Below, in pieces: positions 17,301 to 25,680 of a DNA stretch of 64,000 nucleotides. Location of the stretch: the NCBI RefSeq assembly GCF_013409345.1, contig NZ_JACCBB010000001.1, forward strand, positions 3,596,001 to 3,660,000, in the 5' to 3' direction. The stretch comes from Kineococcus aurantiacus. Lineage in GTDB: Bacteria > Actinomycetota > Actinomycetes > Actinomycetales > Kineococcaceae. The stretch's first letter is position 1. Each line of letters opens with the position of its first letter. Under the pieces are notes generated by a model. The model was given only the letters and a program-made list of their open reading frames with translations, was not told where the DNA came from and ran no database searches. A program made the translations under genes and the position numbers.

Positions 17301-17982
17301 CCTCGGCTCCGGCATGGCCGTCGCCATGAAGGACCTGGAGATCCGCGGCGCGGGGAACATGCTCGGCGGGGAGCAGTCCGGGCACATCGCCGGGGTCGGG
17401 TTCGACCTCTACATGCGGATGGTCGCCGACGCCGTCGCCGACGTCCGCAACAAGGTGCCGGGGGCGGAGAACGAGGACGCCGAACCCGAACCCACCGAGG
17501 TGAAGATCGAGCTGCCGGTCGACGCGCACCTGCCGCACGACTACGTGCCGTCCGAGCGGCTGCGCCTGGAGGCCTACCGGCGGCTGGCCGCGGCCGACTC
17601 CGCCGACGACCTCGTCGAGCTGCACGCCGAGCTCGTCGACCGCTACGGCACCCCGCCGCAGCCGGTGCTGAACCTGCTGGAGGTCGCGAAGTTCCGCATC
17701 GCCGCCCGCCAGGGCGGCCTGCGCGAGGTGGCGCTCATGGGCAAGCAGGTCCGGTTCGCGCCGATCAGCCTGCCCGAGTCCAAGGAGCTGCGCCTCAAGC
17801 GGCTCTACCCGGGGACGATCCTCAAACCCGCCCTCGACGTCGCGCTCGTGCCGGCGCCCATGACGGCGCGCATCGGCGGCAAACCGCTGCAGAACGCCGA
17901 GATGCTCGCCTGGGCGACGGAGTTCGTCAACGCGGTGCTGCTCGACCAGCCCGCGGCGGTCGCGGCGGGCGGCGCGCGGTAG
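14395..17982 (+). CDS. mfd: Transcription-repair coupling factor Mfd
   Basis: A 1195-residue SF2 translocase that pushes stalled RNA polymerase off lesions and recruits UvrA. Domains follow the family order: a UvrB-homology region (about 20-360, with FPAWETLPHERLSP), a CarD-like RNA-polymerase-interacting domain near 505 (PGDFVVHEQHGIGRF), helicase motifs with Walker A GDVGYGKTE near 658 and DEEQRFG near 759, the TRG region (QLRGRVGRGRERAYAY), and a C-terminal regulatory domain. Length is normal for the family. GTG at 14395 matches the expected N terminus (SLTGLLDVLR). It heads the mfd-mazG-eno block common in actinobacteria. Confidence 0.97.
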   Translation: MSLTGLLDVLRTDPAVRAAVETAHDGGSSALDVVAPVGVRPALLAAFAAERPLLVVTATGRECEDTATWLRCYLPHDTVAEFPAWETLPHERLSPRSDTVAQRLAVLRRLAHPSPDDPTTGEVRVVVAPVRAVLQPLVKGLADLEPVRLRAGDEVGLDATVEALAAAAYTRVDMVERRGEFAVRGGILDVFPPTRPHPLRVEFFGDEVEEVRSFSVADQRTLEVEPDGVWAPPCRELLLTDAVRERARELAETLPGAADVLAKLAEGIAVEGMESLAPALVDGMEPLLDVLPAGTHVVLADPEKVRARAHDLVATGAEFLDAAWVNAASGGQTPVDLGASSFATLAEVRAHAEATGRPWWSITSLVEDEELRDLEDVRILRVGARDVTGYRGETEKALRELRDLASAGWRIVVTTEGHGPAKRLVEMLSGEDVPARLVDDLVEEPAPSVVTVTTASVEHGFVAEGLKAALVTESDITGVGGQSTKDMRRMAPRRRRNAVDPLSLRPGDFVVHEQHGIGRFVEMVQRTISGATREYLVLEYAPSKRGQPGDRLFVPSDTLDQVTRYTGGEAPTLSKMGGSDWTATKNKARRAVKEIAGDLIRLYSARMATKGHQFGADTPWQRELEDAFPYVETPDQLASIDEVKADMMKPVPMDRLICGDVGYGKTEIALRAAFKAVQDGKQVAVLVPTTLLVQQHYKTFAERYAQFPVVVKPLSRFTPGGDAKETIKGLGDGSVDVVIGTHRLISGEVKFKDLGLVIVDEEQRFGVEHKEALKTLRTNVDVLAMSATPIPRTLEMAVTGIREMSTLATPPEERHPVLTYVGGHEEKQITAAIRRELLREGQVFYVHNRVSSIERTAARLKELVPEARIATAHGQMGEHRLEQVVVDFWEKRFDVLVCTTIVETGLDISNANTLIVERADTMGLSQLHQLRGRVGRGRERAYAYFLFPPEKPLTETAHDRLATIAQHTDLGSGMAVAMKDLEIRGAGNMLGGEQSGHIAGVGFDLYMRMVADAVADVRNKVPGAENEDAEPEPTEVKIELPVDAHLPHDYVPSERLRLEAYRRLAAADSADDLVELHAELVDRYGTPPQPVLNLLEVAKFRIAARQGGLREVALMGKQVRFAPISLPESKELRLKRLYPGTILKPALDVALVPAPMTARIGGKPLQNAEMLAWATEFVNAVLLDQPAAVAAGGAR

Positions 17983-17985
17983 GGC

Positions 17986-18534
17986 CTACGGCAGCAGGGC
18001 GCCGAGGTCCAGGGCCAGGGTCGCCGGGCCGACGTCGAGCGGGACGGTGGGGTCGCCGTCCCGCAGGACGCGGTCGGCGCGGAACACGCCCGAGTCGTCG
18101 AGGACGTGGACGGACAGGGTGCGCTCGCGGGGGTCGACGATCCAGTAGCGGGGCAGGCCCGCCGCGGCGTACTTGGCCATCTTCAGCAGCAGGTCGTCGC
18201 TGCGGTTGGTGGACAGGACCTCGATGACGAGGGACGGGGTGCCGGTGAAGCGCTTCGTCCCGGTCTCATCGGCCCGGGCCCACACCATGACGTCGGGGAT
18301 GAACTCGTCCTTCCCCGGCTTCCACGCCCAGGCGAAGGTCGCTCGGTGGGTCGGCGGGAGAACGGTGCGCAACGACGCGACCAGGGCGAACGAGATGTCC
18401 TGGTGGTGCAGGTCCGGGCTCGGCGTCACGACAGCCAGGCCATCGATGTACTCACGGCGGTGGTCCTCCGGCAGGGCCTCGTACTGCTCCCAGGTCATGG
18501 GCTCGCCAGCGGGCAGCGGTGCGGTCACCGACAT
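17986..18534 (-). CDS. Uma2 family (DUF820) putative PD-(D/E)XK endonuclease
   Basis: A 182-residue protein. MTWEQYEALPEDHRREYIDG, then FIPDVMVW, VIEVLSTN and KMAKYAAAGLPRYWIVDP are the Uma2/DUF820 landmarks: the Asp of PDV, the Glu of IEV and the downstream Lys form the restriction-endonuclease-like site. The ATG at 18534 has a strong GGAGGAGG ribosome site. Its stop is only three bases from the convergent mfd stop. The biological role of the family is not settled; it is common in multicellular or complex bacteria. In this window it is a lone gene between mfd and mazG, so it looks like a local insertion. Confidence 0.85.
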   Translation of the reverse strand: MSVTAPLPAGEPMTWEQYEALPEDHRREYIDGLAVVTPSPDLHHQDISFALVASLRTVLPPTHRATFAWAWKPGKDEFIPDVMVWARADETGTKRFTGTPSLVIEVLSTNRSDDLLLKMAKYAAAGLPRYWIVDPRERTLSVHVLDDSGVFRADRVLRDGDPTVPLDVGPATLALDLGALLP

Positions 18535-18568
18535 CGTGCTCGCCTCCTCCGGGTCGTCCTCACGAGTC

Positions 18569-18574
18569 TAGGCA
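18569..18574 (+). promoter_or_regulatory. -10 box of mazG (leaderless type)
   Basis: TAGGCA followed after 8 bases by the GTG at 18583. No ribosome-binding site lies between, so a leaderless message is inferred. Confidence 0.45.
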
Positions 18575-18582
18575 CTTGTACC

Positions 18583-19233
18583 GTGCCCACCGTGAGCGAT
18601 CCCCGGCCCGGCAGCAAGCTCCTCGACCTCGTCGCCGTCATGGACCGCCTGCGCTCACCCGGCGGCTGCCCGTGGGACGCGCAGCAGACCCACACCTCCC
18701 TCCTGAAGTACCTGGTGGAGGAGAGCTACGAGGTCGTCGACGCCGTCGAGAACGGCACCCGCGCCGAGCTGCGCGACGAGCTGGGGGACCTGCTGCTGCA
18801 GGTCGTCTTCCACGCCCGCGTCGCCCAGGAGGACGGCGCCGAGCCGTTCGGCATCGACGACGTCGCCGAGGCGATCGTCACCAAGCTGGAGCGGCGGCAC
18901 CCGCACGTCTTCGCGGGGGAGGCCGTGGCGGAGGACCTGCAGGCCGGGTGGGACGCCATCAAGGCCACCGAGAAGCCGCGCGAGAGCGTCCTGGACGGGA
19001 TCCCGCTGCAGCTGCCCGCGCTGGCCCGGGCCGACAAGGTGCTGGGGCGGTTGCAGCGCAACGGGCTCGACGAGCCGGTCGAGGCCGAGGCGACACCGGA
19101 GGAGGTCGGGGAGGAGCTGCTGCGCGTCGTGCGGAGGGCCCACGCGGCCGGTGTCGACCCCGAAGCCGCCCTGCGCACCGTCACGCGGCGCCTGGAGAGC
19201 GCGGCGCGGGAGCGCGAGCGCCCGGCTGGGTAG
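18583..19233 (+). CDS. mazG: Nucleoside triphosphate pyrophosphohydrolase MazG
   Basis: A protein of about 216 residues that hydrolyses (d)NTPs to monophosphate and pyrophosphate, cleaning the nucleotide pool. Hallmarks are CPWDAQQTHTSLLKYLVEESYEV near 30-50 and DELGDLLLQVVFHA near 65-78, whose Glu/Asp residues bind Mg2+. A second, weaker MazG-like repeat lies toward the C terminus (ALARADKVLGRLQRNG). GTG at 18583 is chosen because a TAGGCA box ends 8 bases before it; GTG at 18592 (SDPRPGSK) is the alternative. The location downstream of mfd is usual in actinobacteria. Confidence 0.93.
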   Translation: MPTVSDPRPGSKLLDLVAVMDRLRSPGGCPWDAQQTHTSLLKYLVEESYEVVDAVENGTRAELRDELGDLLLQVVFHARVAQEDGAEPFGIDDVAEAIVTKLERRHPHVFAGEAVAEDLQAGWDAIKATEKPRESVLDGIPLQLPALARADKVLGRLQRNGLDEPVEAEATPEEVGEELLRVVRRAHAAGVDPEAALRTVTRRLESAARERERPAG

Positions 19234-19236
19234 GGT
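19231..19236 (+). promoter_or_regulatory. -10 box of ROK gene (leaderless type)
   Basis: TAGGGT, overlapping the mazG stop codon, followed after 8 bases by the GTG at 19245. This suggests the ROK gene has its own promoter at the end of mazG. Confidence 0.45.
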
Positions 19237-19244
19237 CGCCGACC

Positions 19245-20192
19245 GTGACCCACGTGCTGGCCATCGACATCGGTGGCACGAAGATCGCCGCGGGGCTCGT
19301 CGCCGACGACGGGACCGTCCGCCACGACCGCGAGGTGCCCACCGACGCCCACGACGGCGACGCGGTCGGACGGGCCCTGGCCGCTCTGGTCCAGGACGTC
19401 GTCGCCGCCGGGCGCGAGGAGGGGCTGGAGGTCGCCGACGTCGTCGGCATCGGCTCGGCCGGGCCGGTGGACACCACGACGGGCACCGTGCACCCGGTCA
19501 ACATCGTCTCGCTGCGGGGGTTCCCCCTCGTCGAGCACGTCGGCGCGCAGGCCACGCAGGCCCTGGGGCGCGGGGTGTCGGCCGTGCTCGCCCAGGACGG
19601 GCAGTGCTTCGCCGCCGCCGAGCAGTGGGTCGGGGCGGCGGCGGGGGCGCCGTCGGTGATGGGCGTGGTCGTCTCCACCGGCATCGGCGGTGGCATCGTC
19701 CTGGACGGCCGGATCCTGGCCGGCAAGACCGGCAACGCGGGCTTCATCAGCCACGTCGGCGTCGTGCTGGACGGGGAGCTGCTGCCGGGGTCGGGGGCCT
19801 CCGGCGTCGTCGAGGCCTACGCCAGCGGGCCGGCCATGGTCCGCGCCGCCCACGCGCAGGGCTGGCGCGTCGGGGAGGCGGCCGACGCCCGGCAGCTGAC
19901 CGCCGACGCCCGGGACGGCGACCTCGTCGCGACGGCCGTCATCGCCGCGGGCACGCGCGCGCTGGCCTCGGCGTTCCTGTCGACCGCGGCGCTGTTCGAC
20001 CTCACGGACATCGTCGTGGGCGGGGGAGTGGCCTCGGCCGGGGACGTGCTCATGGACCCGCTGCGCCGCGCCTACGCGGAGCTGGCGGTCTACCCGCACC
20101 TGGCCGACGTGCGCATCAGCACCTCGGCGCTGCCCCGCCGCTCCGGGCTGGTCGGCGCGGGGCGGCTGGGGTGGACGACCCTGGCCGGTTAG
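19245..20192 (+). CDS. ROK family protein (glucokinase-like)
   Basis: A 315-residue sugar-kinase-type protein without a DNA-binding domain. AIDIGGTKIAAG at residues 5-16 is the ATP phosphate loop; AEQWVGAAAG, GVVVSTGIGGGIV and VVGGGVASAG are further ROK landmarks, and the probable catalytic Asp sits in QDGQCFAAAE. The zinc-binding CxCGxxGC segment of many ROK kinases is absent: the matching place reads HVGVVLDGELLPGSGASG. Such zinc-free members exist, but the substrate may differ from glucose. It lies between mazG and eno, a position where this gene is not usually found. N-acetylmannosamine or glucose kinase activity is possible; not decidable here. Confidence 0.85.
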   Translation: MTHVLAIDIGGTKIAAGLVADDGTVRHDREVPTDAHDGDAVGRALAALVQDVVAAGREEGLEVADVVGIGSAGPVDTTTGTVHPVNIVSLRGFPLVEHVGAQATQALGRGVSAVLAQDGQCFAAAEQWVGAAAGAPSVMGVVVSTGIGGGIVLDGRILAGKTGNAGFISHVGVVLDGELLPGSGASGVVEAYASGPAMVRAAHAQGWRVGEAADARQLTADARDGDLVATAVIAAGTRALASAFLSTAALFDLTDIVVGGGVASAGDVLMDPLRRAYAELAVYPHLADVRISTSALPRRSGLVGAGRLGWTTLAG

Positions 20193-21614
<1,422 letters not shown>

Positions 21615-21650
21615 CCGGCTGACGCAGGCGTCCGGGGGAAGCTGGAGCCC

Positions 21651-22283
21651 ATGGCGACGCGACGTCCGACTGCGCCCCGCACCTCCCGCCAGGCGGGAGG
21701 TGCGGGGCGCAGCGCCACCCCGCGCCCGGCGCAGCGCCAGGGGGCCGGTCGCGGTCCCGGCGGGGCCCGCCCGGCGCAGGCGAGCTCGCGGCCCGCGCCC
21801 GCGGCCCGCGGCCGCAGCGCCGCCACCCTCAGCGCCGCCGAGCGGCGCCGCACGCGGGGGCCGCGGGTCCTCGTGCTGTCCGCCGTCGTGCTGCTGCTGG
21901 CGATCTTCCTGCTGCCCAGCCTGCAGAAGTGGCTGGAGCAGCGTTCCCAGATCGGGCAGCTGAACGCGCAGATCACCCAGCAGCAGCAGGACCTCGCCGC
22001 GGCGCAGGCCCAGGCGGACCGCTGGGACGACGACGCGTACGTCGTCGCCCAGGCGCGCGAGCGGCTGCGGTACGTCCAGCCCGGCGAGGTGCCCTACGTC
22101 GTCGACGGCGAGTCCGACGCCGACGAGGTGTCCCCGCAGCAGGCCGCGACGACCGTCCCGAAGCCCTCGGCGGCCTGGTACGAGAACATCTGGGAGTCCC
22201 TGCGGCTCGCGGGCAACGACACCGTCGCCCCGGTCCAGACGCCCGGGCTCGGCGCCACGAGTTCGAGCACCACCACGAAGTAG
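21651..22283 (+). CDS. FtsB/DivIC-like septum formation initiator
   Basis: A 210-residue bitopic membrane protein. A long basic, Ala/Pro/Arg-rich cytoplasmic tail (1-70) precedes one helix (about 73-93, VLVLSAVVLLLAIFLLPSL). An extracytoplasmic coiled coil follows (QLNAQITQQQQDLAAAQAQADRW), then the conserved YVVAQARERLRYVQPGEVPYVV. FtsB/DivIC proteins bridge FtsL and FtsQ and help activate septal peptidoglycan synthesis. Position just after eno is the actinobacterial norm. ATG at 21651 has a GGAG site. The 5' end of the coding region contains a perfect 19-bp inverted repeat (see separate entry). Confidence 0.9.
   Translation: MATRRPTAPRTSRQAGGAGRSATPRPAQRQGAGRGPGGARPAQASSRPAPAARGRSAATLSAAERRRTRGPRVLVLSAVVLLLAIFLLPSLQKWLEQRSQIGQLNAQITQQQQDLAAAQAQADRWDDDAYVVAQARERLRYVQPGEVPYVVDGESDADEVSPQQAATTVPKPSAAWYENIWESLRLAGNDTVAPVQTPGLGATSSSTTTK
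21672..21710. repeat. Perfect 19-bp inverted repeat inside the start of the ftsB-like gene
   Basis: Two 19-base arms (21672-21690 and 21692-21710; left arm begins GCGCCCCGCACC) flank a single A. It lies 58 bases past the eno stop and within codons 8-20 of the next gene, encoding the Ala/Arg/Gly-rich tail. By structure it would serve as an eno terminator or attenuator, although RNA would need a few unpaired loop bases. Confidence 0.75.
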
Positions 22284-22293
22284 AAGGCAGGCC

Positions 22294-22812
22294 GTGAGCA
22301 CGACCCCCGCCACCCAGGCCGACCTCGACAGCATCGCCGGCCGGCTCGGCCGGGTGCCGCGCGGTGTCCTCGGCATCGCCCACCGCTGCTCCTGCGGCCG
22401 CCCCGACGTCGTCGAGACGGCCCCGCGGCTGCCCGACGGCACCCCGTTCCCCACGACGTACTACCTCGTCGACCCCATCGCCGCAGGGGCCGTCTCGACG
22501 CTGGAGGCCTCGGGGCTGATGCGGGAGATGACCGACCGCCTCGGCGACGACGAGGAGCTCACGGCGCGGTACGCCGCCGCCCACGAGGACTTCCTGCGCC
22601 GGCGCGCCGCCCTCGGCGACGCCGACGTCCCCGAGATCGCGGGCATCTCCTGCGGCGGGATGCCCACGCGCGTGAAGTGCCTGCACGCCCTCGTGGGGCA
22701 CGCGCTGGCCGCCGGGCCCGGGGTCAACCCCTTCGGCGACGAGACCCTCGCGCTGCTGGCCGCCGACGGCGGCTGGCCCGCCGTGTGCCCCCACACCGGG
22801 TCCGACGCGTGA
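22294..22812 (+). CDS. DUF501 domain-containing protein
   Basis: A 172-residue cytosolic protein of unknown function that in actinobacteria sits between the ftsB-like gene and ppx/gppA, exactly as here. Conserved landmarks are RVPRGVLGIAHRCSCGRPDVV, FPTTYYLVDP, GISCGGMPTRVKCLHALVGH and a final NPFGDE. Several Cys and His residues (HRCSCG, CGG, KCLH) could form a metal site; this is inference from spacing only. GTG at 22294 has an AAGGCAG site, and the stop overlaps the next start (GTGA). Confidence 0.9.
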   Translation: MSTTPATQADLDSIAGRLGRVPRGVLGIAHRCSCGRPDVVETAPRLPDGTPFPTTYYLVDPIAAGAVSTLEASGLMREMTDRLGDDEELTARYAAAHEDFLRRRAALGDADVPEIAGISCGGMPTRVKCLHALVGHALAAGPGVNPFGDETLALLAADGGWPAVCPHTGSDA

Positions 22813-23747
22813 GCACCCTCCGCGTCGCCGCCGTCGACTGCGGCACCAACTCCCTGCGCCTGCTCCTGGCCGACGTCGACCCGGTCACCGGGCGGACCAC
22901 CGAGCTGGAGCGGACCATGGAGGTCGTCCGGCTGGGGCAGGGCGTCGACCGGACGGGCGCCTTCGCGCCGGAAGCGCTGCAGCGCACCTTCTCCGCCGTC
23001 GACCGCGTGGCCGAGCTGGTGGCCCGCCACCAGCCGGGGGCCGTGCGCTTCGTCGCGACGTCGGCCTCGCGGGACGTCTCCAACCGCGACGAGTTCGCCA
23101 CCGGCGTCCGCGCCCGGCTGGGCGTGGACCCCGACGTCGTCACGGGCGACGAGGAGGCCGCGCTGAGCTTCTCCGGCGCGACCGCCGAGCTCGGCCCGGA
23201 GCAGGCGCCCTTCCTCGTCGTCGACCTCGGCGGCGGGTCCACCGAGCTGGTCCTCGGGGGGCGGCAGGTCGAGTCCGCCCGCTCGCTGGACGTGGGGTCG
23301 GTCCGCATGACCGAACGGCACCTGCACGACGACCCGCCCACCGAGGCGCAGGTCGCCGCGGCGCGCGCGGACGTCGAGGCGGCCCTGGACAGCAGCGACG
23401 TCCCCCTGGAGCGGACGCGGACCCTCGTCGGCGTCGCCGGGTCCATCACCACGATCACGGCCGCCGCCCTGGACCTGGCCGAGTACACCCCCGGCTGCCT
23501 GCACGGGGTCCGGCTGCCCGTCGGGGAGGTCCTCGCGGCCTGCGACCGGCTGCTGCGCGCCACGCGCGCGCAGAAGGCCGCCATGCCGTTCGTGCACCCG
23601 GGCCGCGTCGACGTCATCGGCGCCGGGGCCCTGGTGTGGGCGACCGTCCTGGAGCGGGTCGCCGCGCGCGCCGGGACCACCGAGGTCGTCACGAGCGAGC
23701 ACGACGTCCTCGACGGGATCGCCGTCGCCCTCGCCCGCTCCCTCTGA
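22809..23747 (+). CDS. Ppx/GppA family exopolyphosphatase
   Basis: A 312-residue protein of the actin-like ATPase superfamily that removes terminal phosphates from polyphosphate or converts pppGpp to ppGpp. Landmarks are AAVDCGTNSLRLLLAD at the start, VATSASRDVSNRDEF, the catalytic Glu in TGDEEAALSFSGA, LVVDLGGGSTELV and GVAGSITTITA. It is the short form (~310 residues) without the C-terminal HD-like domain, typical of actinobacteria. It is coupled to the DUF501 gene by a 4-bp overlap. Whether polyphosphate or pppGpp is the main substrate cannot be read from sequence. Confidence 0.92.
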   Translation: MSTLRVAAVDCGTNSLRLLLADVDPVTGRTTELERTMEVVRLGQGVDRTGAFAPEALQRTFSAVDRVAELVARHQPGAVRFVATSASRDVSNRDEFATGVRARLGVDPDVVTGDEEAALSFSGATAELGPEQAPFLVVDLGGGSTELVLGGRQVESARSLDVGSVRMTERHLHDDPPTEAQVAAARADVEAALDSSDVPLERTRTLVGVAGSITTITAAALDLAEYTPGCLHGVRLPVGEVLAACDRLLRATRAQKAAMPFVHPGRVDVIGAGALVWATVLERVAARAGTTEVVTSEHDVLDGIAVALARSL

Positions 23748-23770
23748 CCGCCCGCGGGCCCCGCCCGGCG

Positions 23771-24133
23771 TCAGCGCCGCGGCAGCAGGGCGCGCAGGTC
23801 GTCGGGCAGGGCGAGCTGCAGGCGCTTCGGCGCGGTCCGGCGCCAGGCCTCCAGCACGACCGAGCGCAGCTCGACGGGGTCGGCGGTGGCCAGCCGGGCC
23901 CGCACCCAGCCGAACCGGCCCACGTGGGAGGCGATGCCGTACGTCTGCCCGTCGCCGGCCACCAGCTCGGCCTGGTCGGCCCTGGACGCCTTGATGGAGG
24001 CCTCGCCGTCGTCCTCGCGCAGGATGACGAAGATCTTCGCCCCCACGCGGAACGTCGCCGCGCCCCACGTCTCCTCCTCGTGGGTCCCCGGCAGTTCCAG
24101 GGCCCACCCGCGCACCGTGCCGCTCGTCACCAC
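23771..24133 (-). CDS. MmcQ/YjbR family protein
   Basis: A 120-residue small cytosolic protein. LPGTHEEETWGAATFRVGAKIFVIL and SHVGRFGWVRARLA are the MmcQ/YjbR pattern; the fold resembles a CyaY-like double-wing, and function is unclear (DNA binding has been suggested). GTG at 24133 is preferred because a GAGGTG ribosome site lies 6 bases upstream; an ATG at 24154 would add 7 residues and has no such site. It converges on ppx/gppA and diverges from the SRPBCC gene with under 40 bases between. Confidence 0.8.
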   Translation of the reverse strand: MVTSGTVRGWALELPGTHEEETWGAATFRVGAKIFVILREDDGEASIKASRADQAELVAGDGQTYGIASHVGRFGWVRARLATADPVELRSVVLEAWRRTAPKRLQLALPDDLRALLPRR

Positions 24134-24171
24134 GGGCAGCACCTCACCGCACATCTGGCAGGGTGGGAAGC

Positions 24172-24615
24172 ATGAGCACCGTGACCGCCACGACCACTCG
24201 ACGCATCGACGCGCCCGCTGACCGCGTCCTCGCCGCACTGGCCGACTACCGCGGCACGCGGCCGGGGCTGCTGCCCCAGCAGTTCACCGACTACGAGGTG
24301 ATCGAGGGCGGCCACGGGCCCGGCACCCAGGTCCGCTGGAAGCTGCACGCCACCAAGAAGCGCGTCCGCGACGTGCGCGCCGTCGTGACCTCCACCGACC
24401 GGCACGCCCTCGTCGAGAGCGACGAGAACTCCACGCTCGTCACGACGTGGCGGGTGGAGTCCGACGGCCCCGACGCCGCCGAGGTCGTCGTCACCAGCGA
24501 GTGGAGCGGCGCCTCGGGCATCGGCGGGTTCTTCGAGCGCACCTTCGCCCCCCGCGGACTGGACCGCATCTACGGTGAACTCCTCGACAACCTCGCCGAC
24601 ACCGTCGCCCGCTGA
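24172..24615 (+). CDS. SRPBCC family protein
   Basis: A 147-residue protein with the START/Bet v1-like helix-grip pattern: [20 protein letters not shown] at the start, a central series of beta strands, and a long C-terminal helix ([19 protein letters not shown]). These domains bind hydrophobic ligands in a pocket; the ligand cannot be inferred. The start ATG lies 5-6 bases after a GGTGGGAA stretch. Its 3' end overlaps the next gene by 41 bases in another frame. Confidence 0.8.
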   Translation: MSTVTATTTRRIDAPADRVLAALADYRGTRPGLLPQQFTDYEVIEGGHGPGTQVRWKLHATKKRVRDVRAVVTSTDRHALVESDENSTLVTTWRVESDGPDAAEVVVTSEWSGASGIGGFFERTFAPRGLDRIYGELLDNLADTVAR

Positions 24616-25420
24616 GCACCCGGCGACGGGGCAGCCGTTCGCCTCACCGGTCCCGCCGGGCACCGGCTGGCCGGGGGACCCCTCGACCGCGCAGACCCCC
24701 GTCGCCCGCTCGGCCGCGGACGTGCATCGGCTCGCCACCGGGGACCTGCTCGCCCGCAGCTGCGTGTGCCGGGCCTGCCCGCGCCTGGTGGCCTGGCGCG
24801 AGGACGTGGCGCGCACCAAGCGCCGCGCCTTCCGCGCCCAGCCCTACTGGGGACGGCCCGTGCCCAGCCTCGGGGTGGCGGACCCGCGCGTCCTGGTCGT
24901 CGGGCTGGCCCCCGCCGCGCACGGCGGGAACCGCACGGGCCGGATGTTCACCGGGGACCGCTCGGGGGACTGGATCGTCCGCGCCCTGCACCGGGCCGGG
25001 CTCGCCAGCCGGCCCACGTCCGTGCACGCCGCGGACGGGCTGACGCTGCGGCGGACCCGGATCGTGGCGCCCGTGCGGTGCGCGCCGCCGGACAACAAGC
25101 CCACCCCCGCCGAGCGGGAGACCTGCGCCGGCTGGTTCGACGCCGAGCTCACCGAGGTCGGCGGCGACGTCCGGGTGGTCCTGGCCCTGGGCGCGATCGC
25201 CTGGGCCGCGGCGCTGGGTGCGGCCCGCCGGGCGGGCTGGGCGGTGCCGCGCCCGCAGCCGCGCTTCGGGCACGGGGCCGAGGCGGTGCTCGGCGCCCCG
25301 CACGGGCCCGTCGTGCTGCTCGGCAGCTACCACGTCAGCCAGCAGAACACCTCCACGGGCCGGCTGACCGAGGCCATGCTCGACGGGGTCGTCTCCCGGG
25401 CGGCCGCGCTGGCGGACTAG
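24575..25420 (+). CDS. Uracil-DNA glycosylase, type 5 (UdgB-like)
   Basis: A protein of about 281 residues that removes uracil, and in known family members also hypoxanthine and other deaminated bases, from DNA. Motif A is [21 protein letters not shown] near 110-130, which lacks the polar catalytic residue of type-4 enzymes, as is normal for type 5. Motif B is [14 protein letters not shown] near 251. Four cysteines (CVCRAC near 62-67 and further ones in PVRCAPP and ETCAG) are the likely 4Fe-4S ligands. The N-terminal [15 protein letters not shown] is kept in relatives, supporting the early GTG at 24575 even though it overlaps the preceding gene and lacks a good ribosome site. Confidence 0.88.
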   Translation: MNSSTTSPTPSPAEHPATGQPFASPVPPGTGWPGDPSTAQTPVARSAADVHRLATGDLLARSCVCRACPRLVAWREDVARTKRRAFRAQPYWGRPVPSLGVADPRVLVVGLAPAAHGGNRTGRMFTGDRSGDWIVRALHRAGLASRPTSVHAADGLTLRRTRIVAPVRCAPPDNKPTPAERETCAGWFDAELTEVGGDVRVVLALGAIAWAAALGAARRAGWAVPRPQPRFGHGAEAVLGAPHGPVVLLGSYHVSQQNTSTGRLTEAMLDGVVSRAAALAD

Positions 25421-25505
25421 GGCGCGGGCGTGCCCGTGTGCGAGGCCCTCCGCGTCCGCCGGGTTCGAGCGGGCCGTGCCCTCCTGACAAGATGTCCCCG
25501 CGCAG

Positions 25506-25589
25506 GCCCGGGTGGCGTAACTGGTAGGCGCACGGGGCTTAAACCCCCGGGCCGTTCGCGGCGTGCGGGTTCGATCCCCGTCCCGGGTA
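25506..25589 (+). tRNA. tRNA-Leu (anticodon UAA)
   Basis: The acceptor arm GCCCGGG (25506-25512) pairs with CCCGGGT (25582-25588), with a G-U pair at the end. The anticodon loop CTTAAAC places TAA at 25540-25542, closed by CGGGG/CCCCG. A long variable arm (GCCG TTCG CGGC) marks a class II tRNA, and the T loop is TTCGATC. CCA is not encoded. Confidence 0.93.
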
Positions 25590-25680
25590 CTCCATCGTGA
25601 TGAGGCTGTGACCCCGGCGGGGAACGAGGACGGGTCCCCGGCCGTTCCACGAGCAACGACACCTGCTCCGGAGGGGAGCC

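Noticed and set aside
14275-17625. Minus-strand extension of the DUF4012 frame across mfd
   Set aside because: Composition is that of an antisense shadow; the DUF4012 protein has a proper start at 14274 with a TACTGT box.
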